Positions 32,743-41,142 of a stretch of 64,000 bases of DNA are shown piece by piece. Source of the stretch: an uncultured Alphaproteobacteria bacterium (GTDB lineage: Bacteria; Pseudomonadota; Alphaproteobacteria; HIMB59; GCA-002718135). How positions within the stretch are numbered: the first letter of the stretch is position 1; every line of letters begins with the position of its first letter. Where the stretch lies: NCBI GenBank assembly GCA_902595855.1, contig CACJRY010000006.1, positions 1 to 64,000 of the forward strand, in the 5' to 3' direction. The notes under the pieces were generated by a model. The model saw only the letters and a list, made by a program, of their open reading frames with translations, was not told where the DNA came from and ran no database searches. The translations under genes and the position numbers were made by a program.

Positions 32743-32816
32743 GTGGCACTGATAGATAAAATAGTTCTTTTATTTTGCACTGTATTCGTTGTTAATTTGC
32801 TCCTAGTTGGTGCCAC
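32743..32816 (+). ncRNA. candidate structured RNA A (leader or sRNA)
   Basis: GTGGCAC (32743-32749) pairs with GTGCCAC (32810-32816) and encloses 60 bases that include CTCCT (32800-32804). The same order and spacing (GGCACTG, then about 54 bases to CTCCT, then 10 bases to GTGCC) occurs at 47185-47257. No ORF covers the segment. It ends 48 bases before the metallopeptidase start, so it may be its 5' leader or a separate RNA. No known class recognised. Confidence 0.35.
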
Positions 32817-32864
32817 ATTTTATTTTATTTGATTTTTTCTGATTAACTTCTAAATTTATATCAA

Positions 32865-33569
32865 GTGATTAAATTAATACTTTACATTTTACCTTTTATA
32901 ATTCTATTTTTGCCAAACATATGGGTAAATTATATATTAAAAAACAATAACAAAATTTTATCTGATATGCCTTTTACTGGTAACCAACTTGGTAAAAAGA
33001 TTCTAGAAGAACAAAAAATTCATAATGTATCAATTGAACCAATCAAACAACTTGATCATTATAATCCAATTGAAAAAAAAATTCATATTGGTGAAGATAA
33101 ATTAAATAAAAAAAGTATAACCAGTATTGCAGTTGTGGCTCACGAAATCGGACATGCTATTCAAGATAAAGAAAATTACAAACCTTTGATAATGAGGCAA
33201 AAACTTATAGAAAAAACTATGATCTTTCAACGTCTAGGATCTTTCTTATTAATAATAGGCCTTCCATCTATTTTTGCATTTACCAAAAGTCCATTTATTA
33301 CTTTTATAGCAGCAATGATTATTATGGGTTGCTTGTCTACTAACGTATTAATTCATCTAATCACTTTACCAGTGGAGTTTGATGCAAGCTTTAAACGAGC
33401 TTTACCTATTCTTCAAAAATATGTACCCAAGGAAAATATGAAGCAATGTCGCTCTGTATTACGTGCAGCTGCATTTACATACTTAGCACAATCAATTGTA
33501 AGTATATTTAGATTAAAGATAATTCTTTTTTCATTTATTAATATTTTTAAATCAATGATAAGACGTTAA
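32865..33569 (+). CDS. YugP-type zinc metallopeptidase (membrane)
   Basis: 234 aa inner-membrane metalloprotease. The zinc motif HEIGH is at 93-97 (VVAHEIGHAIQ), with TM segments at about 3-22, 122-140, 143-160 and near the C-terminus, matching the Zn_peptidase_2/YugP family. A later conserved-looking LPVEFDASFKRAL supplies the third ligand region. The start is the GTG at 32865. It lies downstream of the candidate RNA element. Role in envelope stress or protein turnover is inferred only. Confidence 0.88.
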   Translation: MIKLILYILPFIILFLPNIWVNYILKNNNKILSDMPFTGNQLGKKILEEQKIHNVSIEPIKQLDHYNPIEKKIHIGEDKLNKKSITSIAVVAHEIGHAIQDKENYKPLIMRQKLIEKTMIFQRLGSFLLIIGLPSIFAFTKSPFITFIAAMIIMGCLSTNVLIHLITLPVEFDASFKRALPILQKYVPKENMKQCRSVLRAAAFTYLAQSIVSIFRLKIILFSFINIFKSMIRR

Positions 33570-33651
33570 AGAAACACAAACTAATCATAATTTAACCATT
33601 AATTTGACAAAAATTTTTTTTATTTCTTAATTTGTTTAGAAAGGAAATTAA

Positions 33652-34122
33652 ATGTCATTAATAAAAATAAAATCAAAAAAAGAGCCTCTATATACATCAA
33701 AAAGTAATTTTAATTTTGATGAGAATTTAAATGAAACAAAATTAGATAGAAATAAACAATTAAAAGATAAAAGTTCTCTAATTATTGGTGAGGGAGCAAC
33801 AATTAAAGGAGAGATTAAAGAAGAAAATGAAATTACTATACAAGGAAATGTAGATGGTGACATAGAATGTAAAGATCTTATTGTTGGTAAAACTGGTTCA
33901 ATCAAAGGTAAAGTCAAAGCTGACACTTTAACTGTCGAAGGAAACGTAGAGGGTGAACTAAATATAAAAGATGTACTTAAACTGATGTCATCGAGTTATG
34001 TTTCTGGAAAAATTTGTTATGGATCTGTTCAAATCAATCAGGGTGGAAAATTAATAGGGGAAATTGAATTTAAAGATAAAAATATTTTAAAAGAAGAATT
34101 TAAGGATTGGAAAACTCTATGA
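33652..34122 (+). CDS. bactofilin
   Basis: 156 aa polymer-forming cytoskeletal protein. The central right-handed beta-helix repeats are clear: GEGATIKGEIKEENEITIQG, then GNVDGDIECKDLIVG and GKVKADTLTVEG. The N-terminal ~40 residues are lysine-rich and disordered, possibly a membrane-contact tail. Bactofilins scaffold peptidoglycan enzymes; a metallopeptidase gene precedes it 82 bases upstream. AGGAAA lies before the ATG. Confidence 0.88.
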   Translation: MSLIKIKSKKEPLYTSKSNFNFDENLNETKLDRNKQLKDKSSLIIGEGATIKGEIKEENEITIQGNVDGDIECKDLIVGKTGSIKGKVKADTLTVEGNVEGELNIKDVLKLMSSSYVSGKICYGSVQINQGGKLIGEIEFKDKNILKEEFKDWKTL

Positions 34123-34193
34123 TGTTATTTGATTTGCTAATAATATTTTGTGTTGGAATTTATTTAATATTTAAAATTTCTAATTCTTATTAA
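34119..34193 (+). CDS. 24-aa single-TM peptide, low confidence
   Basis: The ATG overlaps the bactofilin stop (ATGA) and is followed by a hydrophobic stretch of about 18 residues, then a stop. Tiny single-helix peptides coupled to an upstream gene are plausible, but this is too short to call with certainty. Confidence 0.3.
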   Translation: MMLFDLLIIFCVGIYLIFKISNSY

Positions 34194-34258
34194 TTTTTAG
34201 TATAGATAAATTTTATATTTAAATTAGTTTAAAATTTTAATTTTGAAAGGCAGTTAAT

Positions 34259-34555
34259 ATGAGCAAATATGCAATCTATACAAAGTGGTATTGGAAAAAT
34301 GGTTTAGCTTCAACTGAAGAAATCCAGAATGGAATGAAAGAGAATTTATTAGGTAAAACAAAAGCAGACGACATAATTTGGTGGAAAATTGATGATAATC
34401 ATCATCAATCTGTAATTATATTTTCATCTGAAGAATTAGCTAGAGATGAAAATGAACAAAGACAAGCAATGCGAGAGAAAACATCAAGTGAAAGTAATAT
34501 TACTATGGTAGAAGAATTTATGGGACCAGTATTATCTCAGCTAAGCTCTTTATAG
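34259..34555 (+). CDS. small hypothetical protein
   Basis: 98 aa cytoplasmic protein with alpha+beta-barrel-like character (WKIDDNHHQSVIIFSSEELA strand-turn-helix), similar in size to the small barrel proteins elsewhere in the window. GAAAGG precedes the ATG by eight bases. No motif recognised. Confidence 0.55.
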   Translation: MSKYAIYTKWYWKNGLASTEEIQNGMKENLLGKTKADDIIWWKIDDNHHQSVIIFSSEELARDENEQRQAMREKTSSESNITMVEEFMGPVLSQLSSL

Positions 34556-34559
34556 ATTT

Positions 34560-35534
34560 TTATTGTTTTAGATAATTACTATTTTTAAGATCAAAACAGT
34601 TATCAATTTTATGATTGTAGTAATCATCATTATTGAAATCTAAATAGTTGTTACCAGATATTCGATAAAGAATGTCATCTTTACTATCAACAACATGATT
34701 TTTACTTTTATCCAAATTTTTTCCACATGTTGATGGTGCTCCTAAAGTATGCAGTATTTCATGCAAGATAGTTACTTCTGCATCACCAAATGTTAAATCA
34801 TTAGAGTCATTTAGATGATCATTTTTTGTGCAAGTAAATATTCTTTTGTTATTTTTTAAAATAATATCGTTTCCAACATACTTTTTAAAAGGTGAAGAAG
34901 TGAAATATACAGCAACTTGGCCATTATATCTTGATTTACCGCATATATCATAATTTAAATATTTTCTTTTCTCCCAGCCTTCAAAAAAAACAATGAATTT
35001 TTTATTTTTATAATTATTAAATTTATCTTGATTGACACTAATAATATTTTCTATTTTTTTAGAAACATCTGTCTCATGATTAGACTCATTATATTTTTTA
35101 GCATTCATAAACCATTGCATTGATTTATTTACACGAAAAAAAGTTACATCGATGTTACCATCAGAGGTTTTATCAAAATTAATTTGTTGGTCTAATGATT
35201 TATTTTGGAACCAAGCGTTGATAGCCATTAAAGATGACTGTATATTAAAGTTAACATCAAGTTTTCTATCCTCTCTCTCACATGGTAATAAAAAAATTGT
35301 ATGTATTTGATTATCAAATTCACCTAAATCCTTTTTATCTCTAAAAGATCTCCCATCAATTTTATCTTCCTCATGAATTACAAGTTGTAATTCTTCACGA
35401 TCATTACACGAATCTGGTAATTCAGGTTTAGGAACTAGATATTTCCAATTTTCGTTAATCACTTGTAAATAGATTACAAAAGCTAATACAATTAAAAAAA
35501 AGCCAACCATGGGAATAACAAAATATCGATGCAT
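34560..35534 (-). CDS. membrane-anchored zincin-like metalloprotease
   Basis: 324 aa with one N-terminal TM helix (about 5-24) and the rest outside the cytoplasm. The zinc signature HEILHTLGA (258-266) fits the metzincin pattern HExxHxxG, with the third ligand probably in the following STCGKNLDKSKNH. Eight Cys residues suggest disulfides. The remaining ~230 residues before the active site are unrecognised. Nearest neighbours on the same strand are a DUF4396 membrane protein. Substrate unknown; a wall- or surface-acting protease is plausible. Confidence 0.6.
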   Translation of the reverse strand: MHRYFVIPMVGFFLIVLAFVIYLQVINENWKYLVPKPELPDSCNDREELQLVIHEEDKIDGRSFRDKKDLGEFDNQIHTIFLLPCEREDRKLDVNFNIQSSLMAINAWFQNKSLDQQINFDKTSDGNIDVTFFRVNKSMQWFMNAKKYNESNHETDVSKKIENIISVNQDKFNNYKNKKFIVFFEGWEKRKYLNYDICGKSRYNGQVAVYFTSSPFKKYVGNDIILKNNKRIFTCTKNDHLNDSNDLTFGDAEVTILHEILHTLGAPSTCGKNLDKSKNHVVDSKDDILYRISGNNYLDFNNDDYYNHKIDNCFDLKNSNYLKQ

Positions 35535-35615
35535 AGTTTAATATTTATAGTTGTTTAATTAATTTTCTATGAAATATCTTACAATTAATAGAAGTTAACT
35601 TCTATTCTCAATTCA

Positions 35616-36080
35616 TTAATGACAAGCAATGTTATATTTTTTTAAGCGATAATAATTATAAGGCCACGGAGTTAAAAATCCAGCAAGAAACATAATAGGT
35701 ATTACCCACCATGTAAGTTTAGCACCTCCCATAATGATCCAGTCAACTGTATTCATTGCTACTTCCATTGATATCATTGAAATTAAACTCATTCCTATGG
35801 CAGTTTTAAAAGCTTTACTAATATTCATTTGTCTTGATAAAACTACAGTCTCTAAAATAATGCTAGAAATAATTCCATTGATGATAGCTAAAATCATAAT
35901 GGATAGAGTAGGCCAGGGTATGCCTGTTAGTTGAAAATACAGTATTGTCCCAAAGTCACCAATACTACATCCAAGTAAACACCATGCAGTATTTTTAGCG
36001 CTTCTTCTCCACGTATGTTTACATTTCCAATGAAAGGCAGGTTTTGTTTTAGAATTATTGGTTGAGATTGTTTCCTGCAT
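35616..36080 (-). CDS. DUF4396-family membrane protein
   Basis: 154 aa with four TM helices. The opening FHWKCKHTWRRSAKNTAWCLLGCSIGD and the closing LTPWPYNYYRLKKY fit the DUF4396 family, which lacks a known function. Conserved His and Cys near the N-terminus could bind metal. It lies 81 bases after the protease gene on the same strand and may be co-transcribed with it. Confidence 0.7.
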   Translation of the reverse strand: MQETISTNNSKTKPAFHWKCKHTWRRSAKNTAWCLLGCSIGDFGTILYFQLTGIPWPTLSIMILAIINGIISSIILETVVLSRQMNISKAFKTAIGMSLISMISMEVAMNTVDWIIMGGAKLTWWVIPIMFLAGFLTPWPYNYYRLKKYNIACH

Positions 36081-36165
36081 ATAGCTTTTTGATATTATAT
36101 ATAATGTGGATTTAGTGTTAATTTTTAATATTTAAATTAATTTGGGTTTAGTTTAACAAAAAATT

Positions 36166-37689
36166 ATGAATAAATATTTAATTTTCATCATTTTATTATT
36201 TTCTTTTGGCTTATTTGCAAAATCAAAGACTGAAACTCTTGATGCAAAATTAATTAATTTTGACTCTTTTAATTGTTCTGAATTGAAGACTGAAAGACTG
36301 AGAGTAAATGATAAAAATGAATGCGTTATTATTCAAAAACTTAGCAATAAATATGAAGTTAAATCTCATGATCACGATCAAAATACATGGAACAAACCTC
36401 AAATACTTAAGTTTTTAGATAATAAGGATGGTGCAAAGATAATTACACATTCCTGGAATAATGTTGTAAAATGGGGTGAAAAATCAAATAAACAACCTTT
36501 TTCACACCTAGTTATCATAAATATCAATAATTTAGATGATATATTTAATGTTAAAAATGAAATTAATTCAAATCATTTTATTACACCTTTGTCACTTAGA
36601 AGAGTGCAGGCAGTTGATATAAATAACAATGGCAATCAGGAAATTATATATTTATCAAATAGAGAAGATGGCCGTAATAGAAATAGCAGTTGGAAAGATG
36701 TAAATTATATATTCGATATTCATGACAATTCTCTAACTTCTTTTGGCTCCTCTCATTTTTCTCATGATTTAATGGTTCTTGACTTTGATAATGATCAAAA
36801 TGTTGAGATTCTAGATTATTTTTACGGAGATAATAAACCTAGTGCAATTGAGGTTTGTGAATTAAAAACCAAAAAGTGTAAGATTGCAAAAAATGCTGGA
36901 AAATTTGTAGATATAGGTTTTAATCATTTATTTGCATCAAAAAATGGAGCAATAATTTTTGGTGGTTGCCCAAATTTAGGAAACACTACTTTCTGTTGGG
37001 CAGAAGTAGAATACAAAAAAAGAAAACTTAAATTTAAAAAACTTGATAGTTATCAGTTTAAGGAAAAACCAAAAGACAAAGCTGACTTTTTAATTTGGAC
37101 TGGTGATGTACAAGATAAACCAGGATATTGGGTTGAAGATTCAAATAAAAAAGTTTTTAAAATGGCTGATCGATCTTGGATTTCCACCTCTCTAGATTTT
37201 AACAATGATGGCTACACAGACAGTATATCAATAGAGAAAGAAGTTGTATGCACAAGAAATGATGTATCTAAACCATTTAGTAGAAGTGGTGGTGATTGCA
37301 AAGATGAAGCTTTTTTATATGTTTTCAAAAATTTAGATGACACTAAATTTGAAAAACACCAGGTTTTACCAACCAGTATTAATAATTCTTTTGCAATAGA
37401 GTCTGCTGATATTAATAAAGATGGAACACTTGATATTTACGGATTAAAAGAAGGTTATTCTAATCCATGGATGGATTGTAATAGAGATCAACTAAATAAT
37501 ATGTACCTAAATAAAAATGGTAAGAACTTTGAAAAAACTTCTGAGAAATTTATAGAAGATAATTTCGGAATGTATGGATGTGAAAGAGCTTCAAGTTTTT
37601 TTGAAAAAGATGGTGAGTATTATCGCTTATTTATTACAATTCCCTTTGCTGAGTCTGAAGATGCGTATCTAGGAATTGAAAAATATTAA
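36166..37689 (+). CDS. secreted FG-GAP/VCBS-like repeat protein
   Basis: 507 aa with a signal peptide (about 1-18). Four calcium-binding-type repeats are visible: DINNNGNQEI, DFDNDQNVEI, DFNNDGYTDS and DINKDGTLDI, typical of FG-GAP/VCBS beta-propellers. Several Cys pairs suggest disulfides in the periplasm. Propellers of this type occur in adhesins and carbohydrate-binding proteins. It is transcribed alone, divergent from the DUF4396 gene. Confidence 0.7.
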   Translation: MNKYLIFIILLFSFGLFAKSKTETLDAKLINFDSFNCSELKTERLRVNDKNECVIIQKLSNKYEVKSHDHDQNTWNKPQILKFLDNKDGAKIITHSWNNVVKWGEKSNKQPFSHLVIININNLDDIFNVKNEINSNHFITPLSLRRVQAVDINNNGNQEIIYLSNREDGRNRNSSWKDVNYIFDIHDNSLTSFGSSHFSHDLMVLDFDNDQNVEILDYFYGDNKPSAIEVCELKTKKCKIAKNAGKFVDIGFNHLFASKNGAIIFGGCPNLGNTTFCWAEVEYKKRKLKFKKLDSYQFKEKPKDKADFLIWTGDVQDKPGYWVEDSNKKVFKMADRSWISTSLDFNNDGYTDSISIEKEVVCTRNDVSKPFSRSGGDCKDEAFLYVFKNLDDTKFEKHQVLPTSINNSFAIESADINKDGTLDIYGLKEGYSNPWMDCNRDQLNNMYLNKNGKNFEKTSEKFIEDNFGMYGCERASSFFEKDGEYYRLFITIPFAESEDAYLGIEKY

Positions 37690-37711
37690 ATAATATAAAT
37701 TTAAACGATAA

Positions 37712-38035
37712 TTATTTTGGCATTTCAGTAGCACCAGTTTCAGATCGAATAATTCTTCCATCTTTGATAGTGTATACAACCATTACAGCCTGTCTCGATC
37801 CATCTTTGAATGTAACGAAACTGTGCGCTACGCCAATTTCATCATTTTCATAAATTATTCTGTTATTTTCAGATTTGGGTGCATCATCACTCATAAACCA
37901 AGTAGATAAAATTTCTCTTCCTATTTCTTCACCGGTTGAATGTTTTACCCAGACAAAATCTTCATGCATAACTTCATTAAATTTATCTAAATCTCTATTT
38001 TCTTCCGCATCCCACAACTTTTGTATTACAGACAT
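37712..38035 (-). CDS. NTF2/SnoaL-like small protein (paralog)
   Basis: 107 aa paralog of 7955-8275 with the same ends (NDEIG, HSFVTF, ETGATEMPK). Codon-level identity is visible even outside the motifs, so the duplication seems recent or conserved. AAGGAG precedes the ATG. It is divergent from the aldo/keto reductase gene 71 bases away. Role unknown. Confidence 0.75.
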   Translation of the reverse strand: MSVIQKLWDAEENRDLDKFNEVMHEDFVWVKHSTGEEIGREILSTWFMSDDAPKSENNRIIYENDEIGVAHSFVTFKDGSRQAVMVVYTIKDGRIIRSETGATEMPK

Positions 38036-38106
38036 TTTTACTCCTTACTTTTAAAGTCATTTATATAATTGTTGTTCAATAAGTAAATAAATTATATTGT
38101 TTACTT

Positions 38107-39087
38107 ATGAAGTATAGAAATTTTTCAAATTTAGGATGGCAAATATCTGAAATAGGATTGGGGTGCTGGGCAATTGGGTCAGAATGGGGAGATGTCTCCA
38201 ATGAAGATGCACGTGATGTACTTAAAACATCATTAGATAACGGAGTTAATTTTTTTGATACAGCCGATGTATACGGTGATGGAAGAAGTGAAAAATTTGT
38301 TGGAGAATTAATAAAATCAACAACTGAAAAAATTTATGTAGCTACAAAATCAGGGAGAAGATTAAATCCACATACACCAGATGGGTATAGTCTTAAAAAT
38401 ATTGAAGAATTTATAGATCGCTCTCTAGTTAATCTTGGTGTTGAATGTATTGATCTTTTACAATTACATTGTCCTCCATCAGAAACTTGCTCCAGAGTAG
38501 AAACATATGAGATGATGGATGAAATTGTTAAAAAAGGCAAAATCGCTAATTACGGTGTAAGTGTAGAAAAGGTATCTGAAGCAATGGATGCTATTCAATT
38601 TCCAAACGTTAAAAGTATTCAAATTATATTTAATATTTTTAGACAAAAACCCAATGAAGAGTTCTTTAAAGAAGCAGCTAATAAAAATGTAGCTATTATT
38701 GCAAGAGTGCCTCTTGCTAGTGGTTTGCTAACGGGCAAAATGAATAGACAGTCCTTATTTCCAGAAAACGACCATCGCAATTATAATATAAATGGTGAAG
38801 CTTTTGATGTGGGAGAGACTTTTTCAGGTGTTGATTATAAAAAAGGTCTCGAAGCAGTGGAAAGATTAAAAGAATTCACCCCATCAGATTTTACTCTTAC
38901 AGATCTTGCATTAAAATGGATATTGATGCACCCTGAAGTAAGTGTAGTAATCCCAGGTGCTAAAAATAAATTACAAGCAGAAAATAATGTCAAAGCATCC
39001 GATTTAAATGAAATAGGTCAAGTAATGTCACAAATTAATTTAATTTATGATGAAATGATTAAAGAAGACATTCATCATCGATGGTAA
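38107..39087 (+). CDS. aldo/keto reductase
   Basis: 326 aa NADPH-dependent reductase of the AKR superfamily. The catalytic tetrad pattern is visible: FFDTADVYGDG (Asp and Tyr), VATKSGR (Lys) and LQLHCPP (His). The LGLGCWAIG N-terminal strand and the VVIPGAKN nucleotide-binding end are also typical. It reduces aldehydes or ketones; physiological substrate unknown. Standing alone with a strong promoter-like AT tract upstream. Confidence 0.9.
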   Translation: MKYRNFSNLGWQISEIGLGCWAIGSEWGDVSNEDARDVLKTSLDNGVNFFDTADVYGDGRSEKFVGELIKSTTEKIYVATKSGRRLNPHTPDGYSLKNIEEFIDRSLVNLGVECIDLLQLHCPPSETCSRVETYEMMDEIVKKGKIANYGVSVEKVSEAMDAIQFPNVKSIQIIFNIFRQKPNEEFFKEAANKNVAIIARVPLASGLLTGKMNRQSLFPENDHRNYNINGEAFDVGETFSGVDYKKGLEAVERLKEFTPSDFTLTDLALKWILMHPEVSVVIPGAKNKLQAENNVKASDLNEIGQVMSQINLIYDEMIKEDIHHRW

Positions 39088-39099
39088 TAATTTTTAATA

Positions 39100-39177
39100 A
39101 TGAAAAATAATTCACTACTTTTAATATCAATAGTTTTATTATTTATTGGAATATTATTATTTATTATTTCAACTTAA
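39100..39177 (+). CDS. 25-aa single-TM peptide, low confidence
   Basis: ATG at 39100 followed by a short Lys/Asn head and an 18-residue hydrophobic stretch, then stop. Lies 12 bases after the aldo/keto reductase and overlaps the stop of the convergent methyltransferase gene. Resembles the 24-aa peptide at 34119 in layout, but could be chance. Confidence 0.35.
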   Translation: MKNNSLLLISIVLLFIGILLFIIST

Positions 39178-39956
39178 TTTTTTTTTGCCCTGAAATGACC
39201 AGGTCTGTGCTCGCCAATTTCTAAAACACCAATTAATTTTTTCCATATATCAATTGCACCAATAGTTTCCTCTAAACCAAGTACATCAAGAACTTTTTGG
39301 TAAAGTGGGCCTTCAATATCTTCTAATTCTTTTTTTGCTTTCTTTAAGTACCAATCATTACGATCTTTTATCACAATATCAGTAAAATTGTTTTCTTGAA
39401 GTAATTCTTTGTACTTTTCTAGAGAACACATTAACATATCAAGGCCTTCTGCATCAATATACTCTTGCATTTGTTTGGAGGGTGGATTGTCATCCATGCG
39501 CATCCAGTCACTAACCACAATTAATCCGCCAGGTTTTAATATTCGGTGAACATTTTTTAATAATGCTTCTTTATCAGGAATGTGCAAAAAAGCTTCTTTA
39601 CTAAAGATCATATCAAATGATTCATCATCATAATCAAGTGGACCTGGATTTATTTGCTTAAAAATTGCGACATCTTGAAGATTATTTTTTATAGCTAACT
39701 GATTTGCTGTTTGAATAACAAGTGGCTCAGGATCTATTCCTTCAACTGATTTAACATTATATTTTTTTAGTAAATGCAAAGCGGCTCCACCTGTTCCACA
39801 ACCAATATCAAGTACAGTTTTGTCTTTAGCATTTACACCTGTCATTATTTCATCAATTTCATCAGTACCACCGGGAGAGAGAAAACCTTCGCCCCAAACA
39901 ACTTTTAGTAAATTAAGTTGTTTTGGTCCGTAATGTCCTTCGTCGGTTAAACTCAT
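39174..39956 (-). CDS. class I SAM methyltransferase, PMT/UbiE-like
   Basis: 260 aa. The SAM loop is VLDIGCGTGGAALHLL (about 49-64), followed by VEGIDPEP (strand 2) and IFSKEAFLHIPDKEALL, the pattern of small-molecule N-methyltransferases (phosphoethanolamine or glycine-sarcosine type). The end GEHRPGHFRAKK also matches that group. A WG-EGFLSPGG motif opens it. It follows the SMR gene by three bases, so the two are co-transcribed and probably linked: methylated amine made and moved. Confidence 0.8.
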   Translation of the reverse strand: MSLTDEGHYGPKQLNLLKVVWGEGFLSPGGTDEIDEIMTGVNAKDKTVLDIGCGTGGAALHLLKKYNVKSVEGIDPEPLVIQTANQLAIKNNLQDVAIFKQINPGPLDYDDESFDMIFSKEAFLHIPDKEALLKNVHRILKPGGLIVVSDWMRMDDNPPSKQMQEYIDAEGLDMLMCSLEKYKELLQENNFTDIVIKDRNDWYLKKAKKELEDIEGPLYQKVLDVLGLEETIGAIDIWKKLIGVLEIGEHRPGHFRAKKN

Positions 39957-39959
39957 ACT

Positions 39960-40319
39960 TTAATTCTTTCCCATTAAATTTACTAAGACAACACCAATAA
40001 TGATAAAAATCAAACCTATAAATGCATAAAAGTTAGGCCATTGATTGAAACGTAAAATACCTAGAATAGTTGTTGCGATAATACACAATCCAGCAAACGT
40101 CGCATATGTGTACGCAGCAGATATTGTTTTCATTACTTGTGATAAACAGTACATGCAAAGAATAATTGTTAAGGCACTAAAAAAAGAAGGGATAATTTTA
40201 GTAAAACCGTCTGCTTCTTTTGCAAAAATATTTGACGCAGTACCTAGTGCTACAGCAACAATCATAAATGTATAAGTAATAAGCATAATAAATTTTAAAT
40301 CTTCTATTGTAGTAGTCAA
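39960..40319 (-). CDS. SMR-family small transporter, conserved Glu missing
   Basis: 119 aa with four TM helices in the EmrE layout (GFTKIIPSFF and NQWPNFYAFIGLIFIIIGVVLVNL fit TM2 and TM4). In EmrE the membrane Glu14 lies in an AEVIGTT context; here the matching place reads AVALGTA, so Glu is replaced by Val. The drug/proton antiport residue is therefore absent, pointing to another function or to a heteromeric partner. It is the first gene of a two-gene unit with the methyltransferase; the DDAH gene diverges from it 42 bases away. Confidence 0.75.
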   Translation of the reverse strand: MTTTIEDLKFIMLITYTFMIVAVALGTASNIFAKEADGFTKIIPSFFSALTIILCMYCLSQVMKTISAAYTYATFAGLCIIATTILGILRFNQWPNFYAFIGLIFIIIGVVLVNLMGKN

Positions 40320-40361
40320 ATCTTATTTAGTATAATTAATAATAATTTCTAAAGAAAAAAT

Positions 40362-41129
40362 ATGACCTATAATTTTAATAACGCAATAATCAGAAAACCT
40401 AATCAAAGTATACAAAATGGATTAAGTTCAAAAAATTTGCATCCTCAGTATGAAATCGTATTAGAAGAACATAGCAATTATGTAAAAGCAATTAAAGAAG
40501 CTGGTTTAAAAATAAATTTATTAGAACCTTTAGAAGAATATCCTGATAGTATATTTGTGGAGGATCCAGCAGTAACTTATAAATCGAATATAATTATATT
40601 AAATCCTTTTGATCCAAGCAGAAATGGAGAGAAAGATATTATTAAAAATGAAATAAAAGATTTTTTTGATAATATTTTTTTTGTTGAAGATGGATTTGTG
40701 GAGGGTGGTGATATTTTAAATATAAGCAATCATTTTATTATTGGTCTATCAGATAGAACTAATAAATTAGGTGCTGAAAAATTATCAAATATCCTAAAAA
40801 GACTTGGGGCTACAGTTGAGATATGTGAAACACCAAAGGACATCCTTCATTTTAAGTCTGAATGCAGTGTCTTAGATAATGATACAATTTTAGTTAGCAG
40901 CAAAATGGCAAAATTAGATTATTTAAAATCTAATTTTGATTTAATTGAACTACCAATTGGAGAAGAGGGTGCTGCAAACTCTCTTAGAATAAATGATAAA
41001 TTATTACTTCCTGATGGGTTTGTTCAGGCAGAAGAGATTTTGTCAAAAAATTATAATATAATAAAAATAAACGTCAGTGAAATTGCAAAAGTGGATGCTG
41101 GATTAAGTTGTATGAGCTTAAGATGGTAA
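40362..41129 (+). CDS. N(G),N(G)-dimethylarginine dimethylaminohydrolase
   Basis: 255 aa amidinotransferase-superfamily hydrolase. Active-site residues are in place: FVEDPAV (Glu67, Asp68), VEGGD (113-117), His163 in LHFKSECS and nucleophile Cys250 in GLSCMSLRW, the C-terminal end typical of DDAH. It converts methylated arginines to citrulline and (di)methylamine. It shares a short intergenic region with the SMR/methyltransferase unit. The MgsABC-like genes 10 kb away could consume the methylamine; that link is inference. Confidence 0.88.
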   Translation: MTYNFNNAIIRKPNQSIQNGLSSKNLHPQYEIVLEEHSNYVKAIKEAGLKINLLEPLEEYPDSIFVEDPAVTYKSNIIILNPFDPSRNGEKDIIKNEIKDFFDNIFFVEDGFVEGGDILNISNHFIIGLSDRTNKLGAEKLSNILKRLGATVEICETPKDILHFKSECSVLDNDTILVSSKMAKLDYLKSNFDLIELPIGEEGAANSLRINDKLLLPDGFVQAEEILSKNYNIIKINVSEIAKVDAGLSCMSLRW

Positions 41130-41142
41130 AAAATTATTTTTT

